A stretch of DNA of 64,000 bases from Bacteroidales bacterium. GTDB taxonomy: Bacteria > Bacteroidota > Bacteroidia > Bacteroidales > UBA932. Both the position numbers and the translations under genes were made by a program. Location: contig JALCKZ010000001.1 of NCBI GenBank assembly GCA_022647615.1, forward strand, positions 1,352,178 to 1,416,177, written 5' to 3'. The notes under the pieces were generated by a model. The model was not told the origin of the DNA. It worked only from the letters and a program-made list of their open reading frames with translations, and made no database searches. Positions 1-8,292 of the stretch are shown piece by piece (the stretch's first letter is position 1; every line of letters starts with the position of its first letter).

Positions 1-353
1 GTTTTGTTATCTGTCGCGACGGATATATTTTTTGTAATATTTGTCTTTTGCAGTTTTTTGGCAATTGGCCAATTGTTTGCGGGATAATAAATTGCAGCAG
101 TATATGTCAGGCTGAAAACTATGGCAAGCAGAGGAAAAACGGCAACCCATTTAAGCCTTACAATCCAATAGATAAGAAATAAAATATCTGCGGATATTAA
201 TATTATCAGGAATGGCCCCAGCATGGATATGAAGGGGTGATTCTGCGGTATAAAGTGCCCTGTTTTGGCAGATAAAATTGTTGCTGCGGCAAGCAATATT
301 GTGATTACAATAGAGATGCAGTAAAACAAATAACTGGTTGCTTTCTTGCCCAT
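1..353 (-). CDS. Partial membrane protein, possibly EEP-family hydrolase N-terminus
   Basis: This reading frame starts with ATG at 353 on the minus strand and runs off the left edge, so only about 117 N-terminal residues are visible. They begin MGKKATSYLFYC and contain three hydrophobic stretches separated by short polar turns, which predicts an N-terminal membrane anchor of three helices. Bacteroidota endonuclease/exonuclease/phosphatase-family proteins often have this arrangement before the catalytic domain, but the catalytic part lies outside the window, so that assignment is inference. A TAAATTTG -7 box lies just upstream at 376-383 in the right orientation. The promoter of the next gene is divergent from it. 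Confidence 0.5.
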   Translation of the reverse strand, partial: MGKKATSYLFYCISIVITILLAAATILSAKTGHFIPQNHPFISMLGPFLIILISADILFLIYWIVRLKWVAVFPLLAIVFSLTYTAAIYYPANNWPIAKKLQKTNITKNISVATDNK

Positions 354-375
354 TATTAAACTATTATTTTGTTGG

Positions 376-383
376 CAAATTTA
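376..383 (-). promoter_or_regulatory. -7 box of left-edge gene
   Basis: On the minus strand this reads TAAATTTG, the Bacteroidota -7 consensus TAnnTTTG, 22 bases before the ATG at 353. No clear TTTG -33 element was seen at the usual distance. Confidence 0.5.
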
Positions 384-415
384 TTAAAAAACTACATACA
401 ATAAGAAAAAAGGGT

Positions 416-423
416 TAAATTTG
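416..423 (+). promoter_or_regulatory. -7 box of hybrid kinase gene
   Basis: TAAATTTG matches the Bacteroidota -7 consensus and lies 26 bases before the ATG at 450. It probably drives the run of plus-strand genes through ftsK. No good -33 TTTG was seen. Confidence 0.5.
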
Positions 424-449
424 TAGGGTATGATTTAACTCAAATTAAG

Positions 450-1610
450 ATGGCAAATACACCCGGAAATAGGCGCTCTGAGCTGGTTGATTCTGAGAAA
501 GATTTCTTCTCCCTCCTTTATGCCGCATGCAGAAAGATGGAGAACAAGATTAATATTATTACAGAGTTTTCCAACCTGCTGGTGACTTCCTCTGATTCTG
601 AAGAGAGGGAGACTTATGCTCATGAACTTGTTATGAAAAGTGCTGAGACCAGATTGCTTCTATCTGATTTAAAGGATATTATTAATATTTCTACGGGCAA
701 GGATGTTAATATACCTGCGCCGGTGGATGTTGATGCTTTGCTTAATGAACTTATCTTTGTAAACCGCTCTCAGATTAAAAGCGACAAGGTTACATTAAAT
801 TACAAGGGAGGGTATGGAAGACCTTTTGTCATCAATACAATATCTAAGCGTATCACAAAGATTATCAATAATTTAATCTCAAATTCCATTCATTATACGG
901 AGCAGGGAAGCATTAATGTTGGCTTTAAGGTAAAGGGTTGCGATAAGTTATACTTTTACGTAGAGGATACGGGCAAGGGCATTTCAGCTGAAAATCTTAA
1001 ATCAATTTTTGATGATTTTTTCAGGCTGGACAGGACAGTCGCCGGCACCGGCCTCGGGCTTACAATATGCAGAATCCTTGTTAAGGAATTTGGGGGAGAA
1101 CTGGGGGCTGAATCAGAATTGAATAAGGGTTCAAAATTCTGGTTTACAATACCTTATGAATCATCTGATAAAGAGAGTACCATAATTATGGAGACCGAGG
1201 CGGAGGACGTAGAGGTTAAGAAACCTTTTAACGGCGGGATGCCAAAGGTTTTAGTTGCGGAGGATGATTCTGCTAATTATTTCTTGTTTGAATCTATCTT
1301 AAAGAACAACTATTTACTTGTACATGCTGCCAACGGCCTGGAGGCTGTTGAAATGCATAAGAAGGAGAAGCCTGACATTATCATCATGGATGTTAAAATG
1401 CCTGTGATGGATGGTTTCCAGGCTATTACAGAGATAAGAAAAATTGATAAGGATATTCCTATTATAGCTGCCACAGCTTATGCGTTGCCGGAGGTTGAGG
1501 AAAAATTGTATGCCTGCGGTGCAAACGATTATATTGTAAAGCCGCTAAGTCCTTCTGATTTAAGGAGCAAGCTGCAGAAAATTGTAGAGAACGGCAAGAA
1601 AAATATTTGA
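450..1610 (+). CDS. Hybrid histidine kinase-like ATPase with receiver domain, degenerate H-box
   Basis: The 386-residue protein is soluble, with no signal peptide or membrane segment. Residues 18-80 look like the helical DHp domain, 125-236 are a HATPase domain and 264-386 a receiver domain. The ATPase motifs are intact: N box NNLISNSIHYT (140-150), G1 DTGKGIS (173-179) and G2 GTGLGLTI (199-206). The receiver keeps its acidic pocket (EDD, 271-273), phosphoacceptor D314 and K364 in VKPL. In the DHp helix, where SHEIRTPL is expected, the sequence is CRKMENKI (27-34), so the phosphoacceptor His is absent. It may be an ATP-binding pseudokinase or an output module phosphorylated by another kinase; this is inference. 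The stop is followed after 7 bases by the DUF4290 gene, suggesting co-transcription. Confidence 0.85.
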   Translation: MANTPGNRRSELVDSEKDFFSLLYAACRKMENKINIITEFSNLLVTSSDSEERETYAHELVMKSAETRLLLSDLKDIINISTGKDVNIPAPVDVDALLNELIFVNRSQIKSDKVTLNYKGGYGRPFVINTISKRITKIINNLISNSIHYTEQGSINVGFKVKGCDKLYFYVEDTGKGISAENLKSIFDDFFRLDRTVAGTGLGLTICRILVKEFGGELGAESELNKGSKFWFTIPYESSDKESTIIMETEAEDVEVKKPFNGGMPKVLVAEDDSANYFLFESILKNNYLLVHAANGLEAVEMHKKEKPDIIIMDVKMPVMDGFQAITEIRKIDKDIPIIAATAYALPEVEEKLYACGANDYIVKPLSPSDLRSKLQKIVENGKKNI

Positions 1611-1617
1611 AGAAATT

Positions 1618-2286
1618 ATGGATAATAAAGATTATAATACTCAGCGACCCAAGCTAATTATGCCGGAGTACGGGAGACATGTGCAGGACATGATTGACTA
1701 TGTAACTGCCATTCCGGATAAGAAGAAAAGGGATGAACAGATTCAGGCTGTTGTTGCAGTTATGGGAACGCTAAACCCGCAATTGAGAGATATTGTGGAC
1801 TTTAGGCATAAGCTTTGGGATCATGTGCAGATAATTTCAGATTTTAAAATTGATATAGATTCTCCATATCCAATTCCTACCAGGGAAACTATCGGGACCA
1901 AACCAAATGCTATTCCGCTCCAGAAGAAGCCTATAAGAGCTGCCTGCTATGGCCGCAATATCCAGAATATGATAGACTTGATAGCTTCCAGACCTGATGA
2001 TGAGGTTAAGAAGTACATGATTAAGGTGATTGCTTCTTATATGAAGCAGCAGTACTTAATTTGGAATAAAGACTCTGTTTCCGAGGAGACTATTTATGCG
2101 GATATTCATATGTTGTCCGGCGGACAAATAACGGTACCTTCTGATATTCACATTGGTATGGGGCAGGTGGATAGCAATGCCCGCAATCCGAGAAGCGGCA
2201 ACAATCAGAACAGCAATAGAAATTCCGGCCCCCATAAGAAGGGAAAGCAGGGAGGAAAAAAGTGGAAGAAAAATAATCAGCAGTAA
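1618..2286 (+). CDS. DUF4290 family protein
   Basis: This 222-residue protein opens with the DUF4290 pattern (YNTQRPKLIMPEYGRHVQDM) and carries a related second segment, YGRNIQNMIDLIA, at about residues 110-122. DUF4290 is a Bacteroidota-restricted family of unknown function. The last 40 residues are low complexity, rich in Asn, Gly, Ser and Lys, and end with a strongly basic cluster that could bind nucleic acid. The stop codon overlaps the ftsK start by one base (TAATG), so the two are translationally coupled. The operon with ftsK may hint at a role in cell division or chromosome handling, but nothing in the sequence proves it. Confidence 0.85.
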   Translation: MDNKDYNTQRPKLIMPEYGRHVQDMIDYVTAIPDKKKRDEQIQAVVAVMGTLNPQLRDIVDFRHKLWDHVQIISDFKIDIDSPYPIPTRETIGTKPNAIPLQKKPIRAACYGRNIQNMIDLIASRPDDEVKKYMIKVIASYMKQQYLIWNKDSVSEETIYADIHMLSGGQITVPSDIHIGMGQVDSNARNPRSGNNQNSNRNSGPHKKGKQGGKKWKKNNQQ

Positions 2287-4835
2287 TGAGATTAAGCAAA
2301 AAAAAGAGAGAAGAAGAGGAGATAAAACAAGAGCTTGCCGTTCCTCAAAAAAAGGATGGCATATATCTTATTTGCGGTCTAGTCTCCTTAGCAATAGCTG
2401 TTTACACGCTTATTGCAATTATATCATACATTTTTACATGGGCGCAAGACCAGAGCGTTTTTTCTAATGATGATGTTTTTAATTCTCTGATAGATGTAGA
2501 AAACGGCGGCGGAAAAATTGGACTGTACTGGGCCAATTTCCTTGTCTCTAAATTGTTCGGACTTGGAGCATTTATTATTCCGTTTTTCTTCTTTGGAGTT
2601 GCGCTGTTCTGTCTTAAGATAAAGAAAGTCAAGCTAATGCGGCTTTTCTTTGTTACAATTTTCGGATGTATTCTAATCTCTGTTGTGTTCTCATTCATCT
2701 TCTCCTTTACAGGTATTGACAGATGGTTTGGGACAGGTGCGGGAGGTTCATACGGCTATTATATAAACAACTGGCTTAAGACAATGGTGGGAGTTCCGGG
2801 TACTTCCGTTATTCTGGTTATTGCTACAATTGGCTGGTTGATAATGATTAACAGAAGCTACATCAAGCGCATTGGAGATAGAATTTCTGACGTCGGGACA
2901 AAGGTGGTTGATACTGCAAAGGCTCCGTTTGAGAATAATCCCGACAGCTCTGAACAATCTGAAGAAGAGAGCGGAGATGGCGGAGAGGCTGATGCTGAGG
3001 AGGATGATGGTACTGAGAGCGAGGAGGCTGAAACGGAAACGGAAGAAGATGCTGCCGGAGCAAAAACAAACGGCGGGAGACCTGAACCTGAGATTAGTCT
3101 TGTTGATAATACGGTTAAACCTGCAGCAGCTCCTTTTACAGCTGCTCCTGCAAATGAAGTGGTTGAGAAACAGAGCGTTCCTGAGCCTGAAGCTAATGAG
3201 CCTGACGATGTTGAGATGGAGGTAACCGGCGGCAATGAGGCCGGACTTGCCGGACATTACACAGAAGGAGAACTTAAAACTCTATTTGATCCGCGGCTGG
3301 AACTCCCTAGATATAAGGCTCCTTCGCTTGATTTGCTGGAGAGTTATAAGGATAAGTGGTATGAGGTTTCCAAAGATGAATTGGAGAGAAATAAGAGGCA
3401 AATTGTTAGCACTCTTTCTAATTATAAGATAGGAATCACAAAAATTTCTGTTCGCATAGGTCCTACAGTTACTCTGTATGAGATAGTTCCGGCACCGGGC
3501 GTTAGAGTCTCCCAGATTAAGAAGCTGGAGGAGGACATTCAGCTCTCCCTTGCTGCTCATGGAGTTAGAGTTGTTACATTGCCGGGTACTAATGCTGTTG
3601 GAATAGAAGTTGCGAATGAGAAACCTAGCATAGTTTCCATGCTTTCATGTCTTGAGTATTTGCTGGCTCAAAGAAAGGAGGCTGATACCAAAGAGGCGAA
3701 GTATGAATTACCTGTCGCGATAGGTAAAACTATTAAAAATGAGGTATATACGTTTGACCTTACAAAGATGCCGCACCTTCTTATTGCAGGTGCGACAGGC
3801 CAGGGAAAGTCCGTTGGACTTAACGCTCTTATTGCCTCAATTTTATATACAAAGCATCCTTCAGAAGTTAAGTTTGTTCTTGTAGATCCAAAGAGGGTAG
3901 AACTTTCTCTCTATTCAAAACTTGAAAAATTCTTCCTGGCAAAGCTTCCTGATTCTGATGATGCTGTCATAACAGACACAAAAAAAGTAGTTTACACGTT
4001 GCGCTCTTTGTGTTCAGAGATGGACAGCCGTTATGAACTTTTGCAAAAAGCGGGTGTCAGAAATATAAAGGAGTATAATGAGAAGTTCTTGCAGAGAAGA
4101 CTTAATCCTTTAAAGGGACACAGATATCTTCCTTATATTGTGGTTGTTATAGATGAGTACGGAGATTTGCTTCTGACTGCAGGAAAAGATATAGAGATAC
4201 CTCTTACCAGACTTGCTCAGCTTGCGCGTGCAACCGGAATTCATTTGGTCATTGCAACTCAAAGACCTACGACAACTATCATAACCGGCAATATAAAGGC
4301 AAACTTCCCGGCTCGTATAGCTTTCATGGTCCGCTCTTCAATTGACTCCAGGACTATATTGGATGAAACCGGTGCTAATCAGCTGATTGGACGCGGCGAT
4401 ATGTTGTTTGCAACGGGCAGCGATGTTGTGAGAATTCAGTGTGCTCTCATAGATACAAAAGAGGTTGAGAAAGTTGTGGACTTTATTTCCGGACAGGTAG
4501 GATATGCAAGCGCTCTATATTTGCCTGAAGTGCAGGAAGATGATGAGGATGGCGGCGGACAGGGCTCAGTCCAGGTAGGTGAGACTGATTTGAGAAAAAG
4601 AGATGAATTATTTGATGATACCGCAAGATTGATGGTAATCAGCGGACAGGCTTCTGCCTCTCTGATTCAGAGAAAAATGAATCTTGGATACAACAGGGCT
4701 TCCAGACTAATTGACCAGCTGGAAAAGGCGGGCATTGTTGGTCCTGCCGATGGCAGCAAGCCAAGACAAGTTTTGGTACCGGATTTGATATCATTGGATG
4801 ATAAATTGGAAGAGATAAAAAAAGAGTATAGTTAA
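2286..4835 (+). CDS. ftsK: DNA translocase FtsK
   Basis: FtsK pumps chromosomal DNA through the closing septum and activates dimer resolution near dif. The 849-residue protein has about four membrane helices in residues 25-195, an acidic Glu/Asp-rich linker (about 220-320), the RecA-like motor with Walker A GATGQGKS near residue 503 and Walker B VVVIDEYGDLL near 620, and a C-terminal winged-helix gamma domain from about 770 that reads KOPS. The motif ATQRPTTTIITGNIKANFPAR, slightly shortened here to TQRPTTTIITGNIKAN, is typical. The length fits Bacteroidota FtsK. It is coupled to the DUF4290 gene upstream and followed closely by a LolA-like gene. One copy of the dispersed nonamer lies in the linker at 2939-2947. 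Confidence 0.97.
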   Translation: MRLSKKKREEEEIKQELAVPQKKDGIYLICGLVSLAIAVYTLIAIISYIFTWAQDQSVFSNDDVFNSLIDVENGGGKIGLYWANFLVSKLFGLGAFIIPFFFFGVALFCLKIKKVKLMRLFFVTIFGCILISVVFSFIFSFTGIDRWFGTGAGGSYGYYINNWLKTMVGVPGTSVILVIATIGWLIMINRSYIKRIGDRISDVGTKVVDTAKAPFENNPDSSEQSEEESGDGGEADAEEDDGTESEEAETETEEDAAGAKTNGGRPEPEISLVDNTVKPAAAPFTAAPANEVVEKQSVPEPEANEPDDVEMEVTGGNEAGLAGHYTEGELKTLFDPRLELPRYKAPSLDLLESYKDKWYEVSKDELERNKRQIVSTLSNYKIGITKISVRIGPTVTLYEIVPAPGVRVSQIKKLEEDIQLSLAAHGVRVVTLPGTNAVGIEVANEKPSIVSMLSCLEYLLAQRKEADTKEAKYELPVAIGKTIKNEVYTFDLTKMPHLLIAGATGQGKSVGLNALIASILYTKHPSEVKFVLVDPKRVELSLYSKLEKFFLAKLPDSDDAVITDTKKVVYTLRSLCSEMDSRYELLQKAGVRNIKEYNEKFLQRRLNPLKGHRYLPYIVVVIDEYGDLLLTAGKDIEIPLTRLAQLARATGIHLVIATQRPTTTIITGNIKANFPARIAFMVRSSIDSRTILDETGANQLIGRGDMLFATGSDVVRIQCALIDTKEVEKVVDFISGQVGYASALYLPEVQEDDEDGGGQGSVQVGETDLRKRDELFDDTARLMVISGQASASLIQRKMNLGYNRASRLIDQLEKAGIVGPADGSKPRQVLVPDLISLDDKLEEIKKEYS

Positions 4836-4851
4836 TAGTCCTCTTTTGAAA

Positions 4852-5508
4852 ATGAAAAACATATTAAAAATATTCATATTTGCAGCGCTCACAATAGGCG
4901 CTGCAATTGTCTATGCGCCTGATGTTTGCGCAAAAGACAAAAGCGGTTCGCAGGTGGCTGCGGATGCTGCTGCATTTGTTAGAAGTTCCAGGAAAATTGA
5001 GTTTAAAATAGGGGGCAGGCTGGGCAAAAACAGCTACTCCCATAATGGCTGGCTTATAGCAAATAATAAGAAATGTTATTTGGATATCAGCGGTTTTGCA
5101 AAGTATGATTATGAAGGTTCCGTTCTTACAATGTACAATGTAAAATCGGACGAGTACTATATTCAAAAGTTTAACTCCAATGATGAAGACCCTGCGTCAA
5201 ATCCCTTTGCTATTTTCATTAACAAGCATTCCGGGATGTTTTCCAGTCCGGTGCAGGCAAAAACTTCTAACGGAGAACTTGCCGTAATGGTGAGGATGTC
5301 TTTGCCGGGGAATAAATTCTGCAAGTATATAAATATCTATGTAACAGGCAGTGGCAGCAATACTGTGTTAAAAGAGATAGTTATCTTTTCAAAGAAAGGG
5401 GAGAAGGTTGTAACTACTATTACTAACTATTCAGCTCCCGACAGCTCCCTTCTGGGCAGAGTATCAGTCACTCCGCGCAAGGGGTCCAAAACAATTGATT
5501 TGAGATAG
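4852..5508 (+). CDS. LolA-like periplasmic lipoprotein carrier
   Basis: The 218-residue protein has an N-terminal signal peptide (MKNILKIFIFAALTIG, cleavage probably after VCA near residue 25) and a mature part resembling the LolA half-barrel: short beta strands such as GWLIANNKKCYLDISGFAKYD and a C-terminal strand pair. LolA proteins shuttle lipoproteins from the inner to the outer membrane. The ATG at 4852 is preferred; a TTG two codons upstream at 4846 stays in frame but is less likely. The gene lies 16 bases after ftsK, so both are probably on one transcript. The nonamer lies at 5436-5444 near the 3' end. Confidence 0.75.
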   Translation: MKNILKIFIFAALTIGAAIVYAPDVCAKDKSGSQVAADAAAFVRSSRKIEFKIGGRLGKNSYSHNGWLIANNKKCYLDISGFAKYDYEGSVLTMYNVKSDEYYIQKFNSNDEDPASNPFAIFINKHSGMFSSPVQAKTSNGELAVMVRMSLPGNKFCKYINIYVTGSGSNTVLKEIVIFSKKGEKVVTTITNYSAPDSSLLGRVSVTPRKGSKTIDLR

Positions 5509-5535
5509 ATTTATTATTAAATTTTTTCTGCGGCA

Positions 5536-6153
5536 TTAAATTTTTCCTGCAGATTTAAATACTTCTGCTATTGACAGATAGGAGTTCTTCAGGCACTCTT
5601 TTATTTTGCTTCTCTTAATCCAGCTGCACTCTGTTATTTCCTCTTCTGTCTGAGGGGCCGGTGTTGATTTGCCGTCATAACTCATTGCATACCAGCTGGT
5701 ATGCTTAATGATAAATTTCTTGCCCATGTGGTATGTATGATGGGTAATGCACAAAAGATTTCCGCGCTTTGCTTTAATTCCGGTCTCCTCCTCTACTTCC
5801 CTTGTTGCGGTCTTCTTGATATCTTCTCCCTTCTCCTGCCATCCCTTTGGCAAATCCCAGACTCCGCGGCGGAATATCATCAGACACTCTCCCTTCTTGT
5901 TGGTTACAAGGCCTCCTGCGGCATTTACATGTGTCATTTTTGAAAAGATTTTGTTGAAGGTGGCTTCCTGATTAGCTTTATCTGTCGGGATGATAAAATG
6001 ATTGAATTTTTCATTCTTCTCCATTATGTCCGGAATGGTTGAAAAATCAAAATTTTCAGAGGGGTGGAATAAAATTGCGTTGATGTCATTTGCCGCCTCT
6101 TCCTTTGGAGTGCAAATTGTTAAAATTCTATTATTGAAGAAGATATTGTACAT
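5536..6153 (-). CDS. Nudix hydrolase
   Basis: Nudix enzymes hydrolyse nucleoside diphosphates linked to other groups. The 205-residue protein has a complete Nudix box at residues 104-126, GWQEKGE followed by REVEEETGI, with all metal-binding Glu residues. The first 70 residues form a separate N-terminal region of unknown role (MYNIFFNNRILTICT). The gene converges with the LolA-like gene and is divergent from pyrE. The specific substrate cannot be read from the sequence. A nonamer copy lies at 5982-5990. Confidence 0.88.
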   Translation of the reverse strand: MYNIFFNNRILTICTPKEEAANDINAILFHPSENFDFSTIPDIMEKNEKFNHFIIPTDKANQEATFNKIFSKMTHVNAAGGLVTNKKGECLMIFRRGVWDLPKGWQEKGEDIKKTATREVEEETGIKAKRGNLLCITHHTYHMGKKFIIKHTSWYAMSYDGKSTPAPQTEEEITECSWIKRSKIKECLKNSYLSIAEVFKSAGKI

Positions 6154-6182
6154 GTGCGTTAAGCCTTTAGACTCTTTTTTGT

Positions 6183-6190
6183 TATATTTG
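6183..6190 (+). promoter_or_regulatory. -7 box of pyrE
   Basis: TATATTTG matches the Bacteroidota -7 consensus, 28 bases upstream of the pyrE ATG at 6219. A TTTG -33 element is not evident. Confidence 0.55.
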
Positions 6191-6218
6191 TAGCAAAGAT
6201 AATTGTAATTAGGATATT

Positions 6219-6857
6219 ATGGATAACGTAGAAAAGACCATAGCAAAGCAGCTGCTGGAAATTAAGGCTGTCAAATTAGATGTTGAGCACCCGTTTACAT
6301 GGGCATCCGGATGGAAATCACCAATATACTGCGATAATAGAAAAATGCTTTCTTATCCTTCTGAGAGGAAGGTCGTTTGTAATTCTTTTGTGAAAGTCAT
6401 CAACGATAACTTTAAAGATGTGGATGTTATAGCCGGAGTTGCTACAGGTGCAATTGCCTATGGAATGATGGTGGCTGAGGCTCTTGATAAGCCGTTTATC
6501 TATGTGCGTCCTAAACCAAAAGATCATGGCACAAAATCTCAAATAGAGGGTGAAATAGAGAAGAATCAGAAGGTTGTAGTTGTAGAGGATTTGATTTCTA
6601 CGGGGCAGAGCAGCCTTTCTGCCGTCACCGCTTTGCATCAGGCCGGCGCAATTGTGCTTGGCATGGTTGCCATTTTCTCTTACAATTTTGATACAGCGCG
6701 CCGCTCTTTTGAGAATGCCGATGTAGAACTTCATACTCTTTGCCAATATGACTCATTATTGGAAGAGGCTGTAGCTGAGAAGTATATAAAGAAGTCAGAT
6801 TTGGAAGTTCTTAAGCAGTGGAGAATAAGTCCTTCCACCTGGGGTGTTCAGAAGTAA
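6219..6857 (+). CDS. pyrE: Orotate phosphoribosyltransferase
   Basis: PyrE joins orotate to PRPP to give OMP, the fifth step of UMP synthesis. The 212-residue length is typical. The PRPP-binding motif VVVVEDLISTGQSS is at residues 119-132, and the N-terminal FTWASGWKSPIYCDNR stretch is the orotate-site signature. The next gene, an SRPBCC protein, starts 21 bases after the stop, and the nonamer TCCCGATAG occupies most of that gap. Confidence 0.97.
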   Translation: MDNVEKTIAKQLLEIKAVKLDVEHPFTWASGWKSPIYCDNRKMLSYPSERKVVCNSFVKVINDNFKDVDVIAGVATGAIAYGMMVAEALDKPFIYVRPKPKDHGTKSQIEGEIEKNQKVVVVEDLISTGQSSLSAVTALHQAGAIVLGMVAIFSYNFDTARRSFENADVELHTLCQYDSLLEEAVAEKYIKKSDLEVLKQWRISPSTWGVQK

Positions 6858-6878
6858 TATTTTAATCCCGATAGATTA

Positions 6879-7289
6879 ATGGAAAAGATTGTAGGTAAAG
6901 AGGTTACTCTTCCCTTAGGAGCAGAGAGACTGTACTCTGTTTTCTCAGATTTGAGAGGCATAACTTCTAAATTGCCGGAAGAATATAAAAGCAAAGTTAC
7001 TGCAACGCAAGATACAATAGAGGGGGAGTATAACGGCATGAAGCTTGGACTTAAAGTGGCTCAGAGGATTGAGAATCAGCTTGTTTCTCTTAAGCCATCT
7101 GGCGCGTTCCCGTTTGATTTTACACTTAATTTTTTAATGGACCCGCTCCCGGAAAATAAGACCAAGTTCAGGATAGAAGTAGATGCCGAGATGAACTTTT
7201 TGATTAGGTCTATGTTTGGCGGAAAAATAAAAGAGATGATAGATAAGATGACAGATGCTATCTCTCAATTCTCCCCGGACAAGCAGTAG
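6879..7289 (+). CDS. SRPBCC (START/Bet v1-like) domain protein
   Basis: The small 136-residue cytosolic protein has the pattern of an SRPBCC fold: an early helix (AERLYSVFSDLRGITSKLP), a series of beta strands, and a long C-terminal helix (GKIKEMIDKMTDAISQF). Such folds bind hydrophobic ligands, but the ligand here is unknown. It starts 21 bases after pyrE and is probably co-transcribed with it; such a gene often follows pyrE in Bacteroidota. The start codon follows the nonamer copy at 6866-6874 after four bases. Confidence 0.75.
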   Translation: MEKIVGKEVTLPLGAERLYSVFSDLRGITSKLPEEYKSKVTATQDTIEGEYNGMKLGLKVAQRIENQLVSLKPSGAFPFDFTLNFLMDPLPENKTKFRIEVDAEMNFLIRSMFGGKIKEMIDKMTDAISQFSPDKQ

Positions 7290-7356
7290 TTATATCCAAT
7301 TTTCTTTGATTTTCTCCTTTTTTTCCAATAATTGATATAATTAGGGGTAAAGTTGC

Positions 7357-7364
7357 TATTTTTG
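7357..7364 (+). promoter_or_regulatory. -7 box of AraC regulator
   Basis: TATTTTTG at 7357-7364 with TTGA at 7332-7335 (21-base gap) resembles the Bacteroidota TTTG-N19/21-TAnnTTTG promoter. The ATG is 20 bases downstream. Confidence 0.6.
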
Positions 7365-7384
7365 TGGTCTAAAAAAGAATAGCT

Positions 7385-8263
7385 ATGGCAAACGAAAATA
7401 TTTCTCAATTTTATATGGCAAAGGCTGCCAACATGCCGGGCATAGAGTTTATGGATACGGATTTTGCAATTTGCAATACGTTGGAAGAAGTACCTCTGCC
7501 AAAGGACCCCGGGCGCATAGATGCTGCAATTGTAGGACTTTGCGTTTGCGGAAGCATCAGATTAAGAATAAACCTTGATGATTATCAGATATCTAAAAAT
7601 CAGATAGTTCTGATAATGCCTGACCAGATTATCCAGCTTGGCAAAAAGAGCAAAGACTATAAAGGAATTTATATCCTTGCATCCAAGAATTTTATAAATG
7701 AGATGCTTCCTTATTTTAATCAGCTCTCAATCTTCTTGTACGTGAAGGAGCATCCCGTAACTGATTTAAGTGCGGAGGAGGTCAATATCTTTAAAGAGTA
7801 TCATTCATTCCTTTGGAAAAAGTTGAAAATGAGGGATAATGCATATAGGAAAGAAATCTCCCGCAATCTTCTCCTGGCTCTGTTGTATGAGGCGTACGGA
7901 ATGTTTTCCAAGCACCGTCTTCCTGAGACTAGAAAGACAAGGCAGGAGGAGTTGTTTGCAGATTTTGTGAAGCTGGTGCAATTGAATTTCAGGAGAGAGC
8001 ATTCTGTCTCTTTTTATGCAGACAAATTGTGCATTACGTCTAAATATCTTTCACTTTTAGTTAAAAGCGTGAGCAACAGGTCCGCAAGCGTGTGGATAGA
8101 TGAATATGTAATTTTGGAAGCTAAGGCATTGCTGACGTCTTCCACTTTGACAATTAAACAAATATCTGATACTCTGGGATTTGTAAACCAATCGTTTTTT
8201 GGAAAATTTTTCCGCAGGCATGCAGGAGTTTCTCCAAGAAAATTCAGAGGAGCAGCCTGCTAA
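7385..8263 (+). CDS. AraC-family transcriptional regulator
   Basis: The 292-residue protein has an N-terminal sensor half with a cupin-like strand pattern (IRLRINLDDYQISKNQIVLI) and a C-terminal double helix-turn-helix at about residues 190-290. The end shows the family pattern: ADKLCITSKYLSLLVK for the first HTH, then ISDTLGFVNQSFFGKFFRR and GVSPRKFR for the second. It stands alone behind its own promoter. The target genes and ligand are not evident from the context. Confidence 0.9.
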   Translation: MANENISQFYMAKAANMPGIEFMDTDFAICNTLEEVPLPKDPGRIDAAIVGLCVCGSIRLRINLDDYQISKNQIVLIMPDQIIQLGKKSKDYKGIYILASKNFINEMLPYFNQLSIFLYVKEHPVTDLSAEEVNIFKEYHSFLWKKLKMRDNAYRKEISRNLLLALLYEAYGMFSKHRLPETRKTRQEELFADFVKLVQLNFRREHSVSFYADKLCITSKYLSLLVKSVSNRSASVWIDEYVILEAKALLTSSTLTIKQISDTLGFVNQSFFGKFFRRHAGVSPRKFRGAAC

Positions 8264-8292
8264 AATATTTTATTGACAAAGAAGTGTGTTAA

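Noticed and set aside
2748..3257. Antisense frames across the acidic linker of ftsK
   Set aside because: They are Ser-rich shadows of a Glu/Asp codon run and lack start signals.
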